Of a stretch of DNA of 64,000 nucleotides, positions 50,101-61,836 are shown in pieces. The stretch is from Camellia lanceoleosa (lineage: Eukaryota > Streptophyta > Magnoliopsida > Ericales > Theaceae). The position numbers and the translations under genes were made by a program. The notes beneath the pieces were generated by a model that saw nothing but the letters and a program-made list of their open reading frames with translations, ran no database searches and was not told where the DNA came from. How positions within the stretch are numbered: the first letter of the stretch is position 1; each line of letters opens with the position of its first letter. The stretch covers positions 169,770,101 through 169,834,100 of the forward strand of contig CM045758.1 in NCBI GenBank assembly GCA_025200525.1. The letters are read 5' to 3'.

Positions 50101-51793
50101 GCATTGTGTTTGGGATAAGAGTTAGCCTGAACACGAGAAACAAGGGACGTTTCGTACTCCGAGTGACGGAACATGTCTCAACTCCCAGTCACCGACACTC
50201 CGGATTATCCATGATGGAGTCTCGGTCTTGTTGTGTTTATGTGTGCATTCATTTCATATTAAGTCGTGCAATTCGACTCCTCGGCCATCATGCATCGAGA
50301 TGCGTGATTGGTGGCACGAGGATCGAGGACTACACTCCCTGAAGAGTAGTCAAGCATACATATGTGAAAATACATTGCTATGCCCCTTTCCTACTCTCTG
50401 TTGCAGTAAAATCAGAAATCAGCAGCTTTCAAAAGCCTTGCATAGCATTCCGGCATCAATTGCAAATAGAGGCTAATTGGGGCATCGCGATGGATTTCCG
50501 TACCAAGCAACCCGAACATGCATCATTCATCATCTGGAGCAGAGTTGAGGCAGTCCCTAGCTTGCATGCTAGTTTACAGCTTTCCTAGTTTAATTTGTTA
50601 ATTAATTAGGATTTTGTATTTATTCGGACTGTAACTATTCATTTGGGACTGTATTATTTATTCGGACCCTCTGCACGAGCGCAATATTATAATAAGTGTG
50701 TGTGCATGTGATGTATGTCTTCCAACCCTACATCTTTCTCTCCCTTTTATTTACCTGCTTATGATAGTTAGATTATGGCATGTTTCAATTAACATACAGT
50801 ATGATAGCATGTTTGCATTCATTCATTTGTTTTGCATGCATCGGGCTCGGTGCATCATACTCACTGCATTGTATTTCAATTCCGAGTTGAATACATGTTA
50901 ACTGTAGCATTCCATATGCCATGTTTAGAATATTTGAGCCTGCTATAGTTGCATCTTTGCATGTGTTGAATTAGGTATTTCTGTATAGTTAAGATCTTGC
51001 ATGGATTTCTAACATAGTCTCTGTTTTGGCTTGGAGTACTCGGTAAGTTTTTACGCTTTAGCATCCTTGCATGTGTGTGAGTGACTGCCATGATAGCATG
51101 CTTACCATGAGACTATATGCTTATGTGATATAACTGCCTGAATGCCTATGGGTGAAGGTTGGGTTATTTGGATTGAAACAATGCATTGACTGTGAGTTTT
51201 AAGCCCACTAAATAGTGGCAAAACCATCTTTCCTAAGCCCACTTGAGGGTGGAAAAATCTGTATTTTAAGCCTACTTGCGGGTAGCAAACCATCTTTCAA
51301 AAAAACAAACATGAAATGTCTTGTTCCAATTCAGGCGATCCAGTCTATACTTGTATGCTGTGCGCATCACATAGTAAATCTAGGCTAATAACTGGAATAA
51401 GAATGCATAATGTTTTCAAAACTAGATATCATGGTTAGTAGAGGCCGATCTTTGATCGGGCGAGAGGGGGTGCTCACGAAGTGACCTTCCCCAATCGTAC
51501 CCAAGTTCCCGAGCCGAAGTAACTTTGGTGATGACGGACAATGGCCTTAGGCACGAGTCAGGGTTTCCTAAATTTTCCAAAATAAAATATTTAGGTGGCG
51601 ACTCTGTATCTGGCAAAGCAGTCCATGTTTGGCACTTCTTTCAAAAATCTGTTTTCTCAAAACGATTTGCCGGATTTGGACTTTTTAGTTTAGATTAAGG
51701 ACCGTGACAATTAGAGTCCTGAACTGTAGTGAGCCCAAGACGAACAGAACCAGGGGGACTCATTCCCTCCTAGGGCGTTCGGGGACGTCTACA
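47127..51793 (+). mobile_element. Solo LTR E (4667 bp), Tat/Ogre type
   Basis: Starts TGTAGACACCCC and ends GTCTACA, in opposite orientation to A and B. It lines up along its length with the LTRs of A and B, including the hairpin near 47163-47190, GGCCGGCC blocks (47850-48050), catgcattgcgtatgc repeats (49930-50110) and the terminal U5. No PBS, PPT or internal region adjoins it; both flanks are the same GTD ORF. So it arose by LTR-LTR recombination after insertion of a full element. Confidence 0.9.
48165..48172 (+). promoter_or_regulatory. TATA box of solo LTR E
   Basis: CTATAAAA in a pyrimidine-rich context (ccctccctctataaaacc), 1.04 kb from the LTR start, matching the other LTRs in place. 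It could still drive transcription into the rest of the GTD ORF. Confidence 0.7.
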
Positions 51794-51985
51794 ACAGCGG
51801 GTGGAAGATGTTCAAGCGTAAAGCAAAAGAGCTGTTCCCGGACTAAGACTTCAGCAGGGGAGTGAGTGGTGTGGAGAAAATTTGTACTTAGAATTTTGGT
51901 TGTTTTGTGTTTTGTTTGTTGTTTCGTTTTTTTTTTTTTTTTTTTTTGAATTGCTGTAATAAACTTATATACAAGTTTGTGAATG

Positions 51986-51991
51986 AATAAA
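51986..51991 (+). terminator. Possible polyadenylation signal of the antisense GTD gene
   Basis: AATAAA lies about 95 bases after the GTD stop at 51889-51891, before the convergent pol end. A single hexamer in AT-rich DNA is weak evidence. Confidence 0.35.
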
Positions 51992-52279
51992 ATTATGACT
52001 TGTGTTTAGCATACTGTTGTTTTTATGTTTGTAATTCTGCAATGAACGAGAATGGTGACTTGCACAGGGGTTGTGTGTAAATCATTGCGAAGTGTAAAAT
52101 GTAAGAAAACCTCAACGCAGAGTGAAGTTTAAAATGTAATAAAAACCTCAACGCAGAGTGAAGTGTAAAAACGTGAAGTTGTGAATCATGACCCAGCAAG
52201 AAGCAAGCCTGACCTGGAAAACATTGAACTGGAATTTGACTAAGTATGGCAATTATGCTACGATCATGAAGTTGCAATG

Positions 52280-52590
52280 GTGGCTCAGTCTGGCTGAGGC
52301 TTTAAGTAACTCAGTCTAGCTGAGCTCTTCATGCTCAGTCTGCCTGAGGCTTTAAGTAACTCGGTCTGGCTGAGCTCTGCATGCTGAGTCTGGCTGAGGC
52401 TTTAAGTAACTCGGTCTGGCCGAGCTCTTCATGCTCAGTCTGGCTAAGGCTTGTAGTGCTCAGTCTGGTTAAGGCTTGTAATGCTTAGGCTAGCTGAGGC
52501 TTGTGGTGCTCAGTCTGGCTGAGGCTTGTAGTGCTCAATCTGGCTGAGGCTTTGTGATGCTCAATCTGGCTGAGGCTTGGAGCTGAGTGC
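52280..52590 (-). repeat. Tandem repeats downstream of pol in C
   Basis: Units built on ctcagtctggctgaggctt, with longer (~50 b, taagtaactcgg) and shorter (~28 b, gtagtg) forms. It sits between the integrase end and the antisense ORF, as in element D, though the sequence is unrelated to D's array. Confidence 0.8.
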
Positions 52591-52766
52591 TGCGATCAGG
52601 ACATTATTGAGATACCGCACAGATAACTGAGATACAAGATTGTTGTCATGTAAGGTGTAACCCATTTGATCAGAAATTTACATCATGTGATAGGAGAACA
52701 ATAAAATTCAAGTGTGTAGATTGCCGAAGAGAAAATACAATAACTGATCAATACAAACATAGGAAT

Positions 52767-55555
52767 TTATTGAAAATAATGCTTCAAGTGTTCAGCGTTC
52801 CACGAATGGGGGAAGTCTCGGCCTTTCATGTCTTGAAGTTGGTAAGTGCCCGGACGAGGTTTGGCTTTAATCACGTAAGGTCCTTCCCACTTGGCTGCCA
52901 GTTTGCCCTCAGTCGGATTTCTAGTAACAAGAGTGGCTTCGCGCAAAACGAGGTCCCCCACGGCGAACTCCCTCGGCCGGACTTTACGATTGTAGTGTGT
53001 TCTCATTTTCTGTTGGTATGAGGCCCGTCTGACAGCAGTGGTTTCTTGGAGCTCTTCGATCAGATCTAGGTCTGCCCGACACAGCTCTTCAGTTAGTTCT
53101 GGATGAGGATGTAGAACCCTTAGGGTAGGTAGACCAATTTCCACTAAGATGACCGCCTCAGTGCCATATGTTAAGCGAAAGGGGGTCTCTTCAGTAGGGG
53201 TTCGAGCTGTAGTACGGTAGGCCCAGGGTACATTTGGTAATTCCTCAGCCCAGAGTCCCTTAACGGCTTCCAGCTTAGTTTTGATGATCTTCAGAAGAGA
53301 ACGGTTGGTAACTTCAACTTGGCCATTGGCTTGGGGATGGCCTGGGGAAGAGAAACATGGCTGGATTTGAAGTTCTCCACAGAATTTCCGGAACTTGGCG
53401 TTGTCGAATTGTTTGCCGTTGTCGGAGACGATGGCTTAAGGGATGCCAAATCTGCAGACGATCGACTGCCAGATGAATCTGGTTGTGTTTCGCTCGGTAA
53501 TTATGACAAGGGGTTTTGCCTCCACCCATTTAGTGAAGTAATCAATGGCGACGATGGCGAATTTGGTTTGGCCTCGGCCAGTGGGCAATGGGCCAACTAG
53601 GTCGATCCCCTATTTGGCGAATGGGTAGGGACTGCAAAGTGTGATCAATTCTGTAGGAGGAGCATGGAGGATGTTGGCAAAACGTTGGCACTTATCACAT
53701 TTGAGCACAAAGTCAATTGCATCCTGATTGAGAGTAGGCTAGAAATAACCAGTGTGAAGTATTTTGTGGGCTAGGGACCGGGCACCCGAATGATTACCAT
53801 AGATACCCTCATGGACTTCCCTCATTACGTAAGTTGCTTGAGCTGGATTAAGGCATCGTAGATACGGGCGTGAAAAGCCACGTTTGTACAAGAGGCCACT
53901 GACAAGAATGTAGTTGGACGACCGGGCCCTCACTTTGGCGACCTGCTGTTTGTCGGTTGGTAGTTCCCCCGTTGTCAGAAATAAAAAGATGTCAGTCGCC
54001 CAAGGAATGGGTTCATTTTGAAGGAAGTAGACTTGCTGCTGGTTTGGGGAAATGGCTGGGTGGGCTAGGTACTCGAAGTGGACACCATGGCTGAGGTCTG
54101 ACTGGTCTACCGAAGCCAACTGGGCCATTTTATCTGCCTTGGAGTTTTCTGTCCGAGAGATGTGCCTGATGTGGAAGGTGTTGAAGAGTCGAGCAAGGGG
54201 GAGTGCAATATCCCTATAAGCCCGCATTGTGTCTTCCTTGGCATCGAATTCTCCCGTAATTTGTCCGACAATAAGCTGGGAATTGTTGAACACCCGGATG
54301 TAGCTGACACCAATGTCTCGGGCTAGGCGGAGACCTGCTATCAATGCCTCATATTCAGCCTCATTATTGCTTGCATCGAACAAGAACCAGAGAGCACACT
54401 TGAAATAACCACCCTTAGGGGCGTTGAGGATGAGACCAACCCCGCTGCCTTCTTTGCGGGATGATCCGTTGACATTGAGAGTCCAAGAGTGGGGGTCTTT
54501 TGACTCAGTAAGGGGTGGCATGGGCGGAGAAGCTGTGGTTGGAGTGGGATTAGTAAATTCTAGGATGAAATCAACAACAGCCTGCTCTTTAATCGCCGTT
54601 CGAGGCCGGTAGGAGATGTCAAATTGGCTGAGCTCGACCGACCATTGCATAAGTCTGCCGGAAAGTTCTGGTTGTTGCATTATCTTCTTCAATGGTTGGT
54701 CATTGAGGACCACTATAGAATGGGCTTGGAAGTAAGGGCACAGTCGTCTGGAGGCGGTGACCAAGGCCAAGGACATTTTTTCTAACAATGGGTAGTTCTG
54801 TTTCGCCCCCCTAAGAGCCCGACTGATGTAGAAGAGCGGTCGTTGGACAGAGTTGTCTTCCCTGATGAGTGTTGCACTGACTGCAGTGTTTGACACGGCT
54901 AGATAGAGGAAGAGGGGTTCACCCGTGATTGCTTGAGAAAGTATAGGGGGTTAGCCATGCACTATTTCAACTACTGAAAGGCATCTTCGGATTCTGCCGT
55001 CCATTCAAAAGTTTGCCAAAGAACTTTGAAGAAGGAAAGGCACTTATCCGTTGCTCAGGAAATGAAGCGGTTGAGGGCGGCCACTCGGCCAGTAAGCCTC
55101 TGAACTTCCTTAACCGTTCTAGGTGATTGCATTTTGATTAAGGCCTTGATCTTTTCAGGGTTAGCTTCAATGCCCCGCTGACTGACCATAAAACCCAAAA
55201 ACTTCCCAGATTATATGCCGAAGGCGCATTTCTCCGGATTGAGCTTCATTTGGTACTTTCGCAGGGTGGCGAAGGTTTCTCGCAGGTCGGCTAGATGATC
55301 AGTGGAGAGCTTGCTCTTGACCAGCATGTCGTCGACATATACTTCCATATTACGGCCTATCTAATGATGGAAGACAGCATTGACCAACCGTTGGTAAGTG
55401 GCCCCGGCATTCTTCAACCCAAATGGCATCACATGGTAATGGTAGGTGCTTCGGTCGGTGATGAAGAAGGTGTGTTCCTAGTCAGACGAGTGCATTAGGA
55501 TTTAGTTGTATCCAGAGAAGGCATCCATGAAACTGAGCATTTGATGACCGACCGT
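52767..55555 (-). pseudogene. pol: Dead pol of element C (RT-RH-aRNH-INT)
   Basis: Reverse transcriptase C-terminal half from 55555 (MLSFMDAFSGYN), with YVDD at 55339-55328, KCAFGI then a stop near 55215, and several frame changes to 54900. An intact 385-codon frame at 54896-53739 then covers RNase H, aRNH and the integrase zinc finger (YLRCLNPAQ... HEGIYGNHSGARSLAHKIL). Integrase core at about 53700-53150 has GIDLVGPLP, VSDNGKQFD and GQVEVTN, with stops at about 53610 and 53438. The C-terminal domain (52767-53144) ends HLKHYFQ. In aRNH two catalytic Asp are Asn (NVNGSS, FNNSQLIV). The upstream half of RT is cut off by element B. Confidence 0.92.
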
Positions 55556-57289
55556 TGTAGACGTCCCCGAACGCATCCCGGGAGAAGGAAGTGCGAGTCC
55601 CCCCCGTTTTGGTTCGATATTGGGTCACTACAGTTCAAAGGACTCAAATGTCACGGTTCTTAATCTTGAACCAAAGAGTCCAAATCCGGCAAATCGTTTT
55701 GAAAACAGATTTTTTGAAAGAAGTGCCAAACATGGACTGCTTCGCCAGATACAGAGTCGCCACCTAAATATTTTTTAAAATGGGAAATTTAGGAAACCCT
55801 GACTCGGTGCCAAAGGCCACGTGTCCGTCATCACCAAAGTTGCCTCGGCTCGGGAACTTGGGTACGATTGGGGAAGGTCACTGTGAGCACTTTCGCCCGG
55901 TCAAAGACCGGCCTCTACTAACCATGATATCTCTTTTTGAAAACATTGTGCGTTCTTATTCCGGTTATTAGCCTAGGTTACTATGTGATGCACACAGCAT
56001 ACAAGTATAGACTGGGTCGCCTGAATTGGAACAAAACATTTCATGTTTGTTTGTTTGAAAATGGTTTGATGTTGCTACTCGCAAGTAGGCTAAGACGTGG
56101 AATTGCCACCCTCGGGTGGGCTTACGAAAACATGATTTTGCCACCATCTAGTGAGCTTAAAACAAACATTTGATGAATTGTCCCAATTCAGATAACTTAA
56201 CCTCCACCCACAGGCATTCAAGACAGTTATATCACATAAGCACATAGCCTCATGGTAAGCATGCTATTCATGGCAACACTCACACGCATGTAAGGATGCT
56301 AAAGCATAAAACTCACCGAGTACTCCACGCCAAAATAGAAGCTCGTTAGAAATCATGCATGATCCTAAATATACTGTAATGCCTAATGCGACACATGCAA
56401 AGATGCAAACTATAGCAGGCTCGGCTGTCCTAAACATGGCATGTGGAATGCTACGGCTAACATGTATTCAACTTGGAATTGAAATACAAATGCAGTTAGT
56501 ATGATGCGCCGAGCTTGGTGCGTGCAAAACAGATGAATGATGCAAACATCTTTGTCATCTCGTATGCTAATTGAAATATGCCCTATATCTAACCATCATA
56601 AGCGAGTAAATAAAAGGAAGAAAGAAGTGGGGTTGGAAGACATACATCACACTCACCCACACTTATTACAATTATGCCCTCATGCCAGAGGGTCGAATAA
56701 ATAATAATCTGAGTCCAAATGAAAGAATAATATAGTCGAAATAAATATACAAATTCCTAATTAATTATGATTAAGGAAGAAAAATTATGGCGCATGCAAG
56801 CCGTACGCCTTGACTCTGCTCTGGATAATGAAATGATGCATGTTGAGTTGCTTTGCGTGGAAATCTACTGGGATGCCCCAATTAGCCTCTGTTTGCAATG
56901 TTTTTCGAAATGCGTGCCAAGCCTCGGAAAGCTAGCGATTCTTGATTTTCTTTAGCAGAGAAGCGGAAAGGGCATAGCAATGTATTTCACAAATATATGC
57001 ATGCCTCGATCCTCGTGCCACAAATCACGCATATCGATGCATGATGGCCGAGGAGCCGAATTGCACAACTCAATATAGGATGAATGCATGTGAATGCTAT
57101 AACAAAACCTAACTCTATCATGGATAATCCGGAGTGTCGGTGACTTGGGAATTGAGACGCATTCCGTCCCTCGGAGTACGAAACGTGCCTCGTTTCCCGT
57201 GGCCGGGCTAACTTATATCCCGAACATGATGCAATATGCATGATATGCATGAATGCAACTAAAATACAATCCTAGCATGCATAATGCTA

Positions 57290-58060
57290 TGAAAACGAGA
57301 TGTCTCGAATCGTGCTGCAGACGCATAACCGAGAAATGATCCTAAGGCATAAAATGGCATACGCAATGCAATTGGACTTACACTAATATGAGTGGACCTC
57401 AGCCACACTCACATAAGAGGCCATCGGATAAAAAAAGAGATGTCTCGAAATGCGTGCACACGGGCACGCAAACCGAGGCAATGACATAAAGGCATGAAAC
57501 GGCCTGAAATATGATATATAATGAGACTAAAATGAGATGTCTCGAAATGCGTGCCCATGGGCACGCAAATCAAGAAAATGGCATACGGAATGCAATAGGA
57601 CTAAAATGAGATATACGATGCAATATGGGCTTACACCAACTTGAGATAGCCTCAGCCACACTCACATAAGAGGCCGAGAGATGAAAAATGAGATGTCTCG
57701 AAATGCGTGCACATGGGTACGCAAACCGAGGCAATGGCATACATGATGCAATGAGACTAAAATGGCATACAGAATGCAAAATGGACTTACACTAACATGG
57801 GTGAGCCTCAGCCACACTCACATACGAGGCCGTCGGATAAAAGTGAAGTGTCTCGAAATGAGTGCACACGGGCACGCAAACCGAGGCAATGGCACTAAAG
57901 CATAAAATGGCATACGCAATGCAATTGGGCTTACACTAACATGAGTAGACCTTAGCCACACTCACATAAGAGGTCGATGGATGAAAATGAAGTGCCTCGA
58001 AATGCGTGCACACAGGCACGCAAACCGAGGTAATGGCATACGGAATGCAATGACATAGAA
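57290..58060. repeat. Tandem repeats within LTR B
   Basis: About five units of roughly 110-150 bases containing gagatgtctcgaaatgcgtg, cacacgggcacgcaaaccgagg, ggcatacg.aatgcaa and cctcagccacactcacat. LTRs A and E have only one equivalent of the cctcagccacactcacat block. Confidence 0.75.
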
Positions 58061-59372
58061 AATGATATGCAAACATGCCAATGGAATTTCAGCACTAAAA
58101 TATGGGGGAAAACAGTCCCGAAAGATGGCGAAAGTGCACCCGAAGCATGGAATGATCCCGAAATGCGATATTAGGCGCCCGAAATGGCCTATAGCTATGC
58201 AATGCATGCACAATATGGACATGGAATGAAAATATAGTAGCAAGACAGCCCCAAGAAAAGCATTTTCCAGTTTAAAACATGGCCAAACAGCAAGCATAGA
58301 TAGGGCAACAATGGCATACAAAAATGGCTCCACAAGGGAGGCTATGAAGCAAATGATACATGCAATGCCCAAACAGCAAAATACCCTTCTAAAACACTGA
58401 AGAGGGACTAAAAATATGAATATTTACAGTAGATGAAATCCCCCAACTCAGTAGGCAAACATGCTAAAAATGCCATGCAAGAACTAGGATACATAAGGCT
58501 ATAACATGAGGTACCCCAAACATTCATCAAACCAGAAAAGACCCTTAATGAAATATGTCAATAAGATCAAGATATGACTTTTTTCCACCACTGATGATGG
58601 CCGAAAACAGAAGCTAGATAGACTTAAAAAAAGCATGCAAAAATGGGGGTCAAAGAGGGGTATAATGGCAAGTATAACATGGAGACCCCCAACAAGGTTG
58701 ATCCCTTCTACAATGTTGTAGAGGAACACAAGATAAGCCTACTCATAGTTCATGACATGCTCCAAAACAGACTACATGTAGGCCAAACAAATCACGCAAA
58801 CTTACGGTAAATAAGAGAGATTATGAAGTAAGTGCAAGATAGGGGGTCCAAACAGGGTTGAGACCTTCTTCAATGTTGAAGAGGGGCTCAAAATAGGCCC
58901 TCTTATAGTTTACATTATGCTCGGAAACAGATCACACATAGGCCAAATATTCAATGTAAAATAATGGCATATAAGAGGATATTGAAACAAGTGCAAGATG
59001 GAGGGCTCAAACAGGGTTGAGCCCTTGAACAAACATTAATAATGGCTCAAAAAAGGCCTAGTTTTAGTTAGGGTCGGAGCCCAAAACAGTGAGCGAGTAG
59101 GCTTAAGAAATGAAGCAAGAAAGTGCTACAAAAGAGGGAAATGGAGACTTACCCTTGAAGACCTCTTCTTTTCTACCTCTTGGCTTGAGAAATGTTGCTT
59201 ATAAGCCTCTGAGAACCTCTCCTTGCTGCTGGAAATGCAGTGGTGGTGGTGGTGCTTGATGATGATGAAGAAATGGCACCAAACTTGAGAAGAATCAAAG
59301 AGATGGAGAGAGATATGTATCTAAGCTCTTAAGAGAGTTTTTCTCACCCTAGCCTAAGAGTTGGGAGGCTCC

Positions 59373-59378
59373 TTATAA
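59373..59378 (-). promoter_or_regulatory. TATA box of LTR B
   Basis: Minus-strand CCTTATAAGG, 1.05 kb from the LTR start, at the same place as in the other LTRs. Confidence 0.5.
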
Positions 59379-60429
59379 GGACCAAAAGAAGAGGGCAAAG
59401 GTGGAGGGAAATGCACCCAAGTGTTCCCCTCCAAAATATCCCCCGGATACAGATCTTTTCTGGAGGAAACAGCTACACAGTTGTAAAGTGTGGACTGAGA
59501 GGGTCATGGCCGGCCTCCCACTTTTCTTGCAGGTGGCCGGCCGGCCACCCCCTATGGCCGGCTGGCTAGGTGTCAAAAAGGTCACTGTGAATTTCTGGCC
59601 GGCCACCTGAAAAAGGTGTCCTCCCATGTGTGTACAACAAGGCCCTGTGGTTGGAATTTGGCAACTTTGAAACAGGAGAGAGAATAGACCACTTTTAGAA
59701 GGGGTTCAAAAGCGTCAATGTGAATTACTGGCCGGCCATGTGTTTTTAGGGTCCTCCCATGTGTGTACAACACAAATATGTGGTTTTGGCTGGAAGAAAA
59801 TGGCCCTAGGGTGTTCAACATTGGCCCGAAAGTGAGAAAAGCAGACGGGGCGCCAGGAGCATAAGCAGTTCTTTGAGACAATTCTTGGCCTCCCACCCTC
59901 CAAAGTGATCTTCTGGTGATAAAACAGTACTGCCAAAAGTGAACAAAAGCGATGCAAAAGCGAATGCTCGGGGGCCAAAACCATGATTCGGGTCGAAAAC
60001 CGGCCGTTAAGCACCAAAAGTGGTGTTTGGCTACGAAGTGGGTATCTAAGACCCCAGTGTCCCTCGAACAAGAGTAAATGAGATGCATGCCAAAAACCGG
60101 AGAAATCGGAGATGGTTGGGTGGTCGAACGAGGCATCTGACTGACGGTTCAAAGAGGCAGGACTCCGAAATGGGCAAAATGGCCTCTGACCACAAAATGT
60201 AGCCCATAGCCACGAGAGATGGTCTCTGGGACCTCTCCCTCCCTCGAGGAGAAAAGCAGAAAAACCGAGTCCGGTTCGCAAACCGAGACAAAACCTGAAG
60301 AGTTCGGAAGTCGGGAGGCGGGCGCCTGACGCGACTCTGAGACTAACGAGCACAATATGCAACATCACCGAAGCGCTCAATCGGTGACGTCCGAGTCTTA
60401 AGGTCGGTCAAAATTTGGGTGTCTCTGAT

Positions 60430-60443
60430 TGCCCCTCTTTGTG
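60430..60443 (-). other. Polypurine tract of element B
   Basis: Minus-strand CAAAGAGGGGCAAT directly precedes the 3' LTR; nearly identical to that of element A. Confidence 0.75.
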
Positions 60444-61477
60444 AACTTCGGAAGTCAAGAAGTGACGGGAGTGAATGTCACTGCCTAGAGCGACCCATTT
60501 TTGACAAGGCCAAGACTTAGACAATCATACAAGATGAGCAGAGATATGTGCGTGGCGTGCCCATGAGCGGGGGGGCAAAATGCAAAGCGACATGCACAGA
60601 GCCAAATGATCATGCAAATGCAGCAAGGTGTAATGAGGCAAGTATTCGCAAATAGATGCAACAGTTTTAAGCAAGAATGCAAAGCAACAACTACATTTCA
60701 TGCAGTTAGGAATGCAAAGAATCACTCAATTCTCGTCGCGTCTCACACGGAGAAGATACGATACCTGCGCGATTCGTCTGGTCGCACCAGCCTCAAATGA
60801 ACCGCACATACAATATCGTGCCTGCAAAAGAGAGAAATTCAACAAGAACAATATGCTAACAACATATATTCAATGCGATTCCTGTGGTTCCGAAAGTTTG
60901 ACACACGCAGTGTCGGCGAGTGAATGCATCGCAATGCGAGAAAGGAACGTGCGTGACAACGCATGCTCAAGCGCAGAGGTATGGTACACCAAGAAAACAT
61001 GCATGTCAATTCAAAATGTTCATGAGAATGCAAGTTATATGCACAACAATGCAAAACGAATCAGGGTGCCCGTTTGTTGCGAAACAACGAGTAAGAAAAT
61101 GCGCATTTCGGCGAAGGCGACTTGATCGCGGCCTCTGATTCACCTCCCGGAGAGGTTACAACATGTTCAAAAAGGATACACCTTGATTTTGATGAGTAAT
61201 AATGAGACACATGTCAGAAATTGCGGTTTGAAGTTCGTGAACAATTTCGCGCCAGAAAGTGCACTTTTCTTGAACTTTTTCGGGTCCCGGGAACTCCGAT
61301 CTTCCTCAAAATTTGCAGAGAGCTAGAGGGGGATGTGGGGAACACCACCGGCCAGGTGGTTGCCCTAGGGGAGGCCACCGGCCAGGGAACAAAAAGCAAA
61401 TGGCCGGCCAGCCAGAAAAGGTTGCCGGTCGGCCACCTGTCCAAAACAGGGGGCAATTTTGTCATTTTGGCTCATTT
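60444..61477. other. 3' internal region of B upstream of the PMD gene
   Basis: No coding sequence recognised. The first ~280 bases match element A. A second short match (aaccgcacatacaatatcgtg at 60790 with 7165) bridges the place where A has its minisatellite. GGCCGGCC and gccaccggccagg blocks near 61345-61440 resemble LTR U3 blocks and would lie just upstream of the PMD promoter. Confidence 0.55.
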
Positions 61478-61486
61478 CTATATATT
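61478..61486 (+). promoter_or_regulatory. TATA box of the PMD gene
   Basis: CTATATATT about 215 bases before a spliced leader and 350 bases before the ATG, followed by a CT-rich leader. It is well placed for a core promoter on the strand opposite to the element. Confidence 0.5.
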
Positions 61487-61693
61487 CCCTTGCCCAATGC
61501 CTCCGAAATCACTCCCACAGCTGCGAAAACTCCTTCCCTTGCTCCCCAAACCATTTTTTCCTTCAGATCTGCACTTTATACGCGCTTTTCGGCCTTCCAC
61601 GCAAGTTGTTTTCGCGAAATCTTTCAGTTTTAAGCACTTTGAACCGATTAAATTTTGATTTTGGGGCTTCTTTTCTCATTTTCACCACTTGAG

Positions 61694-61826
61694 GTAAGTT
61701 TGTCTCAATATTTGGAAGATTTTCTCGGGAGTTGACTTTTGTTGACTTTTTCATTTCCCGGGAGTTGACTTTTGTTGACTTTTTCCAATTTTGGCTCATT
61801 TTTGCTCATTTTTGCTCCTTTTGCAG
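61694..61826 (+). other. 5'-UTR intron of the PMD gene (predicted)
   Basis: Donor GAG|GTAAGTTT at 61694 and acceptor TTTTGCAG|AT at 61826, both strong plant sites, enclose 133 T-rich bases ending 10 bases before the ATG at 61837. Confidence 0.6.
61726..61786 (+). promoter_or_regulatory. Duplicated W-box-like cluster in the leader intron
   Basis: A ~33-base unit (cgggagttgacttttgttga) occurs twice, giving four TTGACT motifs at 61732, 61742, 61765 and 61775. TTGAC(C/T) is the core bound by WRKY factors, so stress-linked control is possible but inferred. Confidence 0.45.
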
Positions 61827-61836
61827 ATTTCTTGAA

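Larger units (their letters stand above)
44885..51891 (+). pseudogene. Antisense GTD accessory ORF of C, split by a solo LTR
   Basis: Starts MAQEEATIARVDPLSDDDAVD at 44885 (the ORF extends further 5', but this Met begins the family-like part). It then has the core EIGLRLPTTTE and SRLPLPQVVVDILNKLEAAPGQLMPNTW, a WFFVTAN segment, a Lys/Glu-rich middle and a long coiled coil (46535-46957). The frame is kept from 44648 to 46957 with stops at 45422 and 46499, and is then shifted. At 47127 a 4.67-kb solo LTR interrupts it. After 51798 the frame resumes as WKMFKRKAKELFPD, has a TAA at 51844, and ends at 51889-51891. Same family as 23249-25364. It lies tail-to-tail with C's pol. Function unknown. Confidence 0.75.
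43483..55555 (-). mobile_element. Element C: Tat-type retrotransposon, 3' part, with nested solo LTR
   Basis: Minus-strand pol (55555 to 52767), tandem array (52280-52590), plus-strand GTD ORF (44885-51891, split by solo LTR E) and a terminal region at 43483-44640. The left edge meets the host duplication copy 2 at about 43430-43490. The right edge is where element B inserted into the RT domain; gag and the 5' LTR should lie beyond the window. Confidence 0.72.
55556..60429 (-). repeat. 3' LTR of element B (4874 bp)
   Basis: Starts TGTAGACGTCCCC on the plus strand and lines up with LTRs A and E in order. The right end reads TGTCTCTG rather than TGTCTACA, a mutated terminus. It is slightly longer than A's LTR because of extra repeats at 57290-58060. 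U3 blocks with GGCCGGCC lie at 59505-59740. Confidence 0.88.
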
